This document shows, piece after piece, positions 1-8,600 of a DNA stretch of 12,866 nucleotides. This DNA is from Baffinella frigidus (taxonomy: Eukaryota > Cryptophyceae > Cryptomonadales > Baffinellaceae). The stretch's first letter is position 1; every line of letters begins with the position of its first letter. The position numbers were made by a program, and so were the translations under genes. The DNA lies in assembly GCA_026770585.1 (NCBI GenBank), contig MU646455.1, positions 206,628-219,493 of the forward strand, in the 5' to 3' direction. Under the pieces are notes generated by a model. The model was not told the origin of the DNA. It worked only from the letters and a program-made list of their open reading frames with translations, and did not search any database.

Positions 1-135
1 GGGTTGAGAGTTTAAGGTTTAGGGTTCAGGGTTTAGGGTTTAGGATGTAGCGTTTAGGGTTTCGGCTTGAGGGTGCAGCGTTTAGGATTCAGGGTCTAGG
101 GTGTAGCGTTTAGGGTTCAGGTTTTAGGGCGTTAG
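1..135. repeat. Degenerate telomere-like repeat (TTTAGGG type)
   Basis: Units TTTAGGG, TTCAGGG, TGTAGCG, irregular in length. G-rich on the plus strand. Begins at or before base 1. Confidence 0.75.
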
Positions 136-149
136 GTGTAGGGAGGTAC

Positions 150-263
150 CCGGGCGTAGCAGCGGAGCGCCTCCTCCAGCTGACCCATCTCCGCCTGGCA
201 GGCAGCAAGCCTCGCCAGCACTTCGGGCGACTCCGGGAAGGACGCGGCCAGCTGCGTCAGCGT
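150..263 (-). CDS. APC7: APC7-like gene, exon 6
   Basis: 38 codons, TLTQLAASFPESPEVLARLA then ACQAEMGQLEEALRCYAR, a canonical TPR with conserved A, G and A positions. Acceptor CGCACAG|ACG, the one acceptor here without a following G. Donor CGG|GTACCT at 149. It is the last and only complete copy of a series of four. Confidence 0.75.
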
Positions 264-3200
264 CTGTGCGAGGGGGGCGGCGGTCAGCGGGGGAGGGCTC
301 TTTCCCGAAGGCGGGGGGGTGCAGTGTTCAAGTGCCGGTGCTCAGGCGCCAGCTGGGTCAGCGGCGAGCCTCGCCAGCACTTCGGGGAACTCCGGGAAGG
401 ATGCGGCCAGCTGCGTCAGCGTCTGTGCAAAGGGGTGCATTGCGCAGGTGCTCAGCAGGGTAGGATCGCGCACTCTCTCTCACACACACATTCTCTCTCT
501 CACACACACACTCTCTCTCTTTGCGAGGGGGGCGGCGATGGGGGTTGCAGTGTTCAGGTGCGGTGCTCAGGCGCCAGCTGGGTCAGCGGCACTCTCGCCA
601 ACACTTCGGGGATCTCCGGGAAGGACGCTGCCAGCTGGGTCAGCGTCTGTGCGAGGGGGGCGGCGATCAGCGATCCTGAAAATGGGGTAGTTAGGCATAC
701 GGCACTGCCTAGGACCTCCTACCGTAGGCCGAGGGATCCTAGGACCAAAAAGTCCCGGCCTACGGTAGGAGGTCCTAGGCAATCCCGTAGGCCTCACCAC
801 CCCATTTTTGGTCAGTTACCCTATTAACTTCGGGCGACTCGGGGCAGGAGGCGGCCAGCTGGGTCAGCGTCTGTGAGAGGGGGCGGCGTTTAAGGTTTGG
901 GGTTTAGGGTTTAGGGTTTGGGGTTTGGGGTTTGAGGTTTCAGCGGGGGGGGAATCGCGCAGGGGCCCACACAGTGGACCACGGGCCTTTCATCAAAAGT
1001 CAACTTACTCTGGGGGTAGTTGACTTTAAGGATTTTCTAATGCAAATTTGGTCACGTTACCGCTAAATCTAGGATGTTCTGATGCGAAACCCTCGCACCG
1101 CCCCTGTGCCTGTCTCTGTTCCTGATCGTCTTGCTGCATGACCCTACACCCTTAACCCTCAACCCTCAACCTTGGGACTCTTCCAGAGCGCTGTGCAGAG
1201 AAGCCGGCCACGGGAAATAATGGAAAATCGAGAAATTGGGGACATTTTGTCGACTTTTGAGAAATTTAGTACCATGAATTTCTCAAAAGTGGACAAAATG
1301 GCTCCAATTTCCCCATTTTCCATTTTCCGGTGGCCAACTTCTCTGCACAGCGCTCTAGAAGCCCTTGGTCCTGCCGTCGCCAGGTTTAAATCCCGAGCGA
1401 ACTCGGCACATTCTAAAAGTCGACGGCCAGAATCTGGCCTCGATTTCAGACGATTTTTTTTCAAAAATGGGGAGTTGTTCCCTCTTCACTCGGCAGTCAA
1501 CACCGGGTGCAGCCTTCTCGGGCATCGAGGAGGCTCTCATGTGAAAACGGGTTTAATTTAAACCCTTGGGACTCAATGAAAGTTACTACACGAATTCTTT
1601 AATATTACTAATAAAAATCATGGCGTGTAGTAAATTTCGTTGCCCGAGGGTTTTCAATTGAAACCGTTTTCGTATGAGCTCTCACGGGTCCGCAGGCAGA
1701 CGCGTAAAACACCTCAACCTCAAACCACGCCTAAACCTAAGCCACGCCACGCCAGGCAGCTAGTGGGAATTTCAGACACACGTCTTAATTTTGTACCGGG
1801 ATTTTCGGATTCGGGTGAAGGCCCGGACGTGTCACGGACGAGGAGTTGCGATTCACCACAAAGCGCACACTCGTTCAGTACCACGAAACGAAAAGTCGCG
1901 CCGTGACATTCCCAATTGTGGTCTGGCGTGGCACCGTCCTGGCAGGGCCGAAGCCCCCTGAACCCTGAACCCTGAACCCTGAACCCTGAACCCTGAACCC
2001 TGAACAACGGGCTTTCCGCACGCGCGCACGCATGAACCCTCAACCTCGCACCCCAAGGCAACCTTCCCCCGGGATACACAAACTGCGAGGTTGAGGGGGA
2101 AGGTTGCCTTGGGGTGCGAGGTTGAGGGTTCATGCGTGCGGGATACACAAACTTCTAGCGCTGCCTCACTCGCGCTGGCCGACTGTTCTCAAGTTGACAT
2201 GCGGGGTGTGCGGTACAAATTCGTCAACTTTGGAGCATTAAAGCGCCTGGTTTCACCAAATTGGTGAGACCAAATAGACTGAGACAGAGCTAGAACTTCA
2301 GAGCGGCAACGCACCGTCTTGGCAGGGCCAAAGTCCCCCCGGGCTTTCCGGGCCTGAAAACCAGCGCTAGCACCGGTAGGCGCACGTCCAGGTGTATGAT
2401 ACCCCTTAAATGCCCAGTAGGATCATACGCCCTACCGTAGGGCCCTAGGACCTGCCTAGGACCTCTTGGCCGCCAAATTTGGCGGCATGGGCACTTAAGG
2501 GGTATCCATACCAGAGCTGGCCACGTTTTTCGGACCGCAGTGGGCACGGCTCCAACCCCCACCAAGAATTCGTTACATGTGCAGATTGGCGGATTTACAT
2601 AGAGGGGTTGGCCAGCCTCGAGAGTGGGTACGCACCGTCTTGGCAGGGCCGAAGTCCCCCCGGGCTTTCCGGGCCTGCGCTGCGACCAGCGCCGACACCC
2701 ACCCTTGCCCCTGTGCCTCCGCTCCTGCCGGGAGGAAGATTGATCACACAATGGCGGGCCCTGCCCAACCCACCACGCGTGGTCCCGTCCGTCCCTGGGG
2801 ATCAGCGACACCGCACGTGCGCGCTGTCATCACTCGATGGCCAGCGCCGACACCCGCCCTTGCCCCTGCGCTGTCATCACTCGATGGCCAGCGCCGACGC
2901 CCGCCCTTGCCCCTGGGCGCCCGCCCCTGCCGGGATCGATCAACAACACCATGCGCACGCTGTGAGAGGGACCTGTGTTACCACCAACACGACTGTTTCA
3001 GGATACATGCATGCACCGCCGCCGAGCCTGTGGCTGAGCTGGGGTGGCGAATGAGGTCATGTTAATAGGGCAACGGCCTGGAAATGGGGTAGTTAGGCCT
3101 ACGGCATTGCCTAGGACCTCCTACCGTAGGCCGAGACTTTTTGGTCCTAGGATCCCTCGGCCTACGGTAGGAGGTCCTAGGCAATGCCGTAGGCCTAACT

Positions 3201-5588
3201 ACCCCATTTTCAGGCCGTTAGCCTATGAATGTGCACGCTATACGTTCCCAACTAGGGCCGAAGTCCCCCCTGGCTGCGCTGCGACCAGCGCCGACACTTT
3301 AGGTTTTAGGGTTTAGGGGTAAACCCCAAACCCTAAACCCTAAACCCAAACCCTAAACCCTAAACCCTTGCCCCTATGCGTCCGCTCCTGCGGCGGTTGG
3401 GGTTTGGGGTTTGGGGTTTGGGATTTGGGGTTTGGGGTTTGGGGTTTAGGGTTTGGGGTTTGGGGTTTGGGGTTTGGGGTTTAGGGTTCAGGGTTCAGGG
3501 TTTAGGGTTTAGGGTTTGGGGTTTGGGGTTTAGGGTTTAGGGTTTGGGGTTTAGGATTCAGGGTTGAGGCGTGCGCCCCTGCCAACACCAAAACCACCAG
3601 TGCGCTGTGAGAGAGACCTTCGTTACTACCTTCGTTTAAAATTAAAATAACTCTCAACTCTCAGCGCACTGGTGGTTTTGGTGTTGGCAGGGGCGGACGC
3701 CTCAATCCTGAATCCTAAACCCCAGTGCGCTGAGAGAGAGACCTTCGTTTAAAATTAAAATACCCTGGTACAAATTACATTGTACACTAAATCATAAACT
3801 TATTGGTCAACGCATCCTGGTGCAAAGTATCTGCAGTGCGCTGCGAGAGAGACCTTCGGTACTACCAACACGGCCGCCATGTTCACAGGCTAACGGCCTG
3901 ACAATGGGGTGGTTAGGCATACGGCATTGCCTAGGACCTCCTACCGTAGGCCGAGGGATCCTAGGACCAAAAAGTCTCGGCCTACGGTAGGAGGTCCTAG
4001 GCAATGCCGTAGGCCTAACTACCCCATTTTCAGGCCGTTACCCTATTAATGTGTACACCCTCACCGAGCTATCCTGAGCTCGAGCAGGTTTCCCAACAGC
4101 TTTCGTGGATAATTTCGTGGATTATCCATAGGAACCTACGGAAGGCAATCCGTAGAGACATAGGGTTGTTCCTACGGATATCCCAACTGATTATCGGTGC
4201 GCTCAGCCACCGAAAATCCCCGCGTAGCCCGCTGTGTGGCTGGGTTGGGAGGGGGGAGGCTCCGGGCAAGGCGATCATGTCCTGGTCAGGCACGCCGAGC
4301 CACTGGGTCGGGCAGGGCCCGCCTCCTCAGTCCCCGTGTGCTATCTTACGGGTGGGTTCCGCGTGACGGTACGGCTACCTCGAGGCCAACGCAGCAAATC
4401 CCACCCGTAAGATACCACACAACAGGTGCTTTAAATTACAAGTGCCATTACCGGCCAAGGCCATCGGATTACAAGTTCCATTACCGGTCAAGGCGATGAT
4501 GTCCTGGTCAGGCACGCCGAGTCGCGCTAGCGCCCCAACCGCCTCCACCGCCAGCGGCGCCGCCACCTGGTCAAGGGTTTAGAGTTGTGGTTGAGGGTGT
4601 AGGGTTTGAAGTCCAGGGTTCAGGGTTCAGGGTTCAGGTTTTAGGGTTTCCGATCCAGCATTCCTCGGTCTCTCGCCTCGACACAGGTAGAGAGAGAGAG
4701 TTGCTTTACTGATCTCAGGTGGACCCGAGGCGGGCCCTTCACTCTAAAGGGTTTAGGGTTCGAGTGTGCGCTGCGCCCGATAGCCGCGCGGCGCCGAGTC
4801 GGGTTGGCGGACTATGCGTAAGTTGACATGCTGGGTCTGCGGTACAAATCCGTCAACTTTGGAGCGGAAAGGAGCCTGGGCAGTTCCAAACGCTCGGCGA
4901 ATGCAGGGTGGTGAGCTTTTTCTTTTTCTTCTTCTTCTGTATTAACCTCTTAAAGTCCCTGTAAACAGGTCCTAGGCCTAATGGAGAGTGATCAACTTAC
5001 TAAGTACGCTCGGTGGTGTGAATGCGGTGATGATGGGGGTAGAGCGGTGTGCAGAGAGGTTGGCCACGGAAATAATGAAAATTGGGTAACGTTCACGGTT
5101 CTGGTACTGCATACCAGAGGGGATAGAGCGTTTGCGGTAATTGTTGTCCGTTTTGGACCTCCGGTTTCCCGGTTTTCCGGTTTTTAAAAATGTTGTCAAG
5201 GTCGTAAAACGTTTTAAATGGACACTTCTGGTACAAATGAAAACCGGAAACCCGGAAAACCGGAGGTCCAAAACGGACAACAATTACGGCAGACGCTCTA
5301 GTGGGTGGTTCTCTTGGGGGGTGTAAAGGTATGCGACATCGCTCCCATGCTCACACACGCACACCGAACCCAAGTCAGCCTTTATGAGGCTCTAGGCGCT
5401 TTTATCCGGGGAAACCTATTTTTCTTTCATTTAATGGCAATCAAAATTACTACACAGATTCTTTTATATTACTAATAAGAACGAATTGTGTAGTAATTTT
5501 CGTTGCCATCAAATGAAAGCAAAATAGGTTTCCCCGGATAAGCTTGCAAGGGCTCCTGCACGTGTCGGCGAGGGCACGTACATCCCTG

Positions 5589-5647
<59 letters not shown>

Positions 5648-8600
5648 AGACGCGGCTGCCAGGCTAGTCACGAACCGTCCTTAAGAGATAGGGGTTGGGG
5701 TTTAGCGTTTGGGGTTGGGGTTTAGGGTTTAGGGTTCAGGGTTTCGGGTTTAGGGTTTGGGGTTTGGGGTTTGGGGTCTAGGGTCTAGGGTTTAGGGTTT
5801 AGGGTTTGGGGTTTAGGGTTTAGGGTTTAGGGTTTAGGGTTTAGGGTTTGGGGTTTAAGGTTTAGGGTTTGGAGTTTAGGGTTTAGGGTTGGACTCAGTG
5901 ACCATAGCGGCCTTGTAGCTCTCGATGGCCTCGCGCTCGTTGCCCAAAAGTTACTACCCACACGTCCAATAAACACACTCCCATTTTCACGCGACTGTCT
6001 AAGTAAGAGCCGTTCGCAAGGGGGTCGCGACTGTCTAGCCAAGAGCCGTGCGTAAGGGGGTCGCGCGGACCATGGCGGCCTTGTAGCTCTCGACGGCCTC
6101 GCGCTCGTTGCCCATCCGGTGCAGCAGCCGCCCCAGCGCCATGTGCACCTGATGCGGGAACAGGTTATTTTTCTGTGGGAACAGGTTATTTTCACGGCAG
6201 GCGCTGTTCGAGGAGCTCGTCTCGCCGGACCAGGCCGGAGTTCCCCCCCTACCCTCTGGGGGTCACGTGATGAAACACGCCAAAAGTCAACAGCCCGCCG
6301 CCGCCGCAAATGTGGACGTTCGATGTGCCCATCCGGTGCAGCAGCCGCCCCAGCGCCATGTGCACCTGATGTGGACCCCCCGTTACTTCCACCTCCGAGA
6401 ATGCATTAATCAAAGCCTTTCCTGCCACCGAAATTTCCTACAGAAATGGATCATACTACTAATAATTCAGCATTGGTGCAGTTTTTTTCCGTTGTGGAAC
6501 CCCGTTATTTGCACGGCACATGAGGCAGACCACGCGCCAGATCACTAACGGGATTTTTCCCAGAGTTAATTCTGGGATTTTGTACCCAATTTGTACCAGA
6601 AACACGCCAAAAGTCAACAGCCCGCCGCCGCCGCAAATGTGGACGTTCGATGTGCCCATCCGGTGCAGCAGCCGCCCCAGCGTCATGTGCACCTGATGTG
6701 GACCCCCCGTTCTTTTACCTTCAGAGGGAACAGGTTATTTCCACCTCGGAGAATGTCCTGAAGAATGTACAGCCTGCCAACGAAATGTTCATTTCCTGCC
6801 GCAACGAAAATTACTACACGAATGGATCACACTATGAATAGTAAAGCATTCGTGTGGTAATTTTCGTAACAGGAAAGCATTTGTGTAGCAGTTTTGAGAG
6901 GCGTGTAGCTCTCGATAGCCTCGCGCTCGTTGCCCATCCGGTAGGCAACTAGCGCTGCATGAGTTTGAGGTGCACCATGAGCACCTGATGTGGAACCCCC
7001 GTTATTTGTACGGCACCTGAGGCAGGGCGACAAGACTCCTAGCTCTGCCTGAGTAAAACTGGGCTCGCCACACAACACATTTAGACCACAACCTCCAGTA
7101 CAAAAGGGCAGCTAAAATGCTTTTATGGCGAGCCCAGTTTTACTCCGACAGAGCGAGGACTTGATTGAACTCGTGGCGGCGAAAGGCATGTAAAGGAACC
7201 CCGAGAGAGCTAGAGGGTGGGGCAGGCTGGCACCTCCGCAGGGCGGGCGGGTGCGGGGATCATCTCCGCAATCGCGCTAAGCTGCGCCGCGTAGTCGTCG
7301 TGCCCACAAATCGCCCTTTGCACCCCCCTTGATTTGCCCGTCCGTCCGCCGGAATCCGACGACCCCCAGTACAAATCGCAGGGACCGACAAAAGGCGATT
7401 TGCTCCCACTCTGGGACTCTGGGGGCTGGGGGGAGATGGGCAGGGAGGCACCTCTGCAGGGCGGGCGTGTGCGGGGATCTCCGCGAGAGCGCTCAGCTGC
7501 GCCGCGTAGTTGTTCTCCTGCGTTCAGAGTTGAGGGTTGAGGGTTGCGGGTTGAGGGTTGAGGGTTGTGAACTTCAGGGTGTCGGGTTGCGGGTTCACCC
7601 CCCCCACACACACACACCCGTCCCGGAGTTGAGGATTGAGGGTAGAGGGTTGAGGGTGGTGAACTTCAGGGTTGCGGGTTGAGGGTTCACCCCCCCCACA
7701 CACACACACACACACCCGTCCCCTGTACACGAGGTGCGCCGCGTAGTTGGTGTCCTGCCCAAACCCCACACCCCAAACCCCAATCCCCAAACCTCAAACC
7801 CCAAACTCCGCGCGCCCCTCCACTCAGAGACACGTCCGATCTCATACGCAAACACTTACAATTTATTAACTGGATTCAATGAAATTTACTACACAGAACG
7901 ATCTTTACTAGTAGTATTAAAGCAAACGTGTAGCAATTCTGATTGAAATCCAGTTTATAAATTATACATTTTTCCACATGTGAGATCTCGCGTGTGTCGG
8001 CAAATCGGCGAAACGAGTTGATAGAGCGTTTGCGGTAATTGTTGTCCGTTTTGGACGTACGGTTTCCCCGTTTCCCCGTTTTGAAAAGGGACTCATAGGA
8101 CGTGACAAGGATTTCAAATAGTACCAGAATTGCGCCTCTTGGTACTATTTAAAATCCTTGTCACGTCCTATCAGCCCCTTTTCAAAACGGGGAAACGGGG
8201 AAACCGTACGTCCAAAACGGACAACAATTGCCGCAAACGCTCTACGGGAGGGTCCAGCGCCCACTAGCCCTTGGAGGTGGCTCAAATTGTGGCCTGGAAC
8301 AAAAATGCCAAAAGTGGATTCTGTACCAAGATTGCGACTTCTTAAGTTGTAGACACCCCAGATCTGGGGTGTCTACAAGGTAAAATGGCTCCAACTCCAG
8401 ACCACAATTTGAGCCACCTCCCAGGGCTGGTGGCGTGTGTTGGCAAAACGGCGAGACGAGTTGATACGGGAGGGTCTAGCTCTGTCTCACTCCGATTTTA
8501 TCTCATCGAAAACTCGTTTTCGTAAGTCAATTCCCCTTCAAATATGTCGACTTATGCGTAGAGAAAAGAATAAGTCGACATATTTGAGGGGGGGTTGACT

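Larger units (their letters stand above)
264..2635 (-). other. APC7-like intron 5
   Basis: 2372 bp, the longest intron. Contains two donor-edge copies of exon 5, foldbacks of families J, E, M, B and F, the perfect 45-bp-arm palindrome, CCCTGAA repeats and three acceptor-edge copies of exon 6. Nothing was recognised at about 1090-1140 or 1370-1530. Confidence 0.6.
2725..4484 (-). other. APC7-like intron 4
   Basis: 1760 bp. Contains two donor-edge copies of exon 4, hairpins at 4335-4420 and 4085-4200, two family A foldbacks, the repeated CAGTGCGCTG...GAGAGAGACC unit, large telomere-like blocks, and acceptor-side copies of exon 5. Confidence 0.6.
4567..6070 (-). other. APC7-like intron 3
   Basis: 1504 bp. 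Contains a donor-edge copy of exon 3, about 200 bp of TTTAGGG-like repeat, a pure CT tract, a B foldback, a C foldback fused to an F-like half element, an E-like segment and another telomere-like block ending at the exon 4 acceptor. Confidence 0.6.
6149..7451 (-). other. APC7-like intron 2
   Basis: 1303 bp. Holds a near-complete exon 2 copy that lacks its acceptor (7234-7299), a 34-bp-arm hairpin (7037-7160), a B-family foldback, a half B element, and three upstream copies of exon 3. A short tandem duplication (GGGAACAGGTTATTTT twice, about 6158-6195) lies just before the exon 3 acceptor on the sense strand. Confidence 0.6.

Noticed and set aside
1-135. A true chromosome end
   Set aside because: Units are degenerate, similar blocks recur throughout the introns, and the APC7-like gene must continue to the left.
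2026-2139. Rho-independent terminator or bacterial attenuator
   Set aside because: The context is a eukaryotic intron, arms are 45 bp, and there is no following T tract.
2479-3065. Long plus-strand ORFs of 162-191 codons
   Set aside because: They run through tandem duplications, exon 5 copies and foldback arms on the opposite strand. Composition reflects the repeats, and no protein family is recognisable.
5827-6309. 160-codon minus-strand ORF covering exon 3 copies
   Set aside because: Wrong frame over exon 3 and continues into telomere-like repeat.
8266-8428. Hairpins as microRNA precursors
   Set aside because: Arms are shared by several intronic copies with variable cores, which fits foldback elements. 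No evidence of processed small RNA can be seen in sequence alone.
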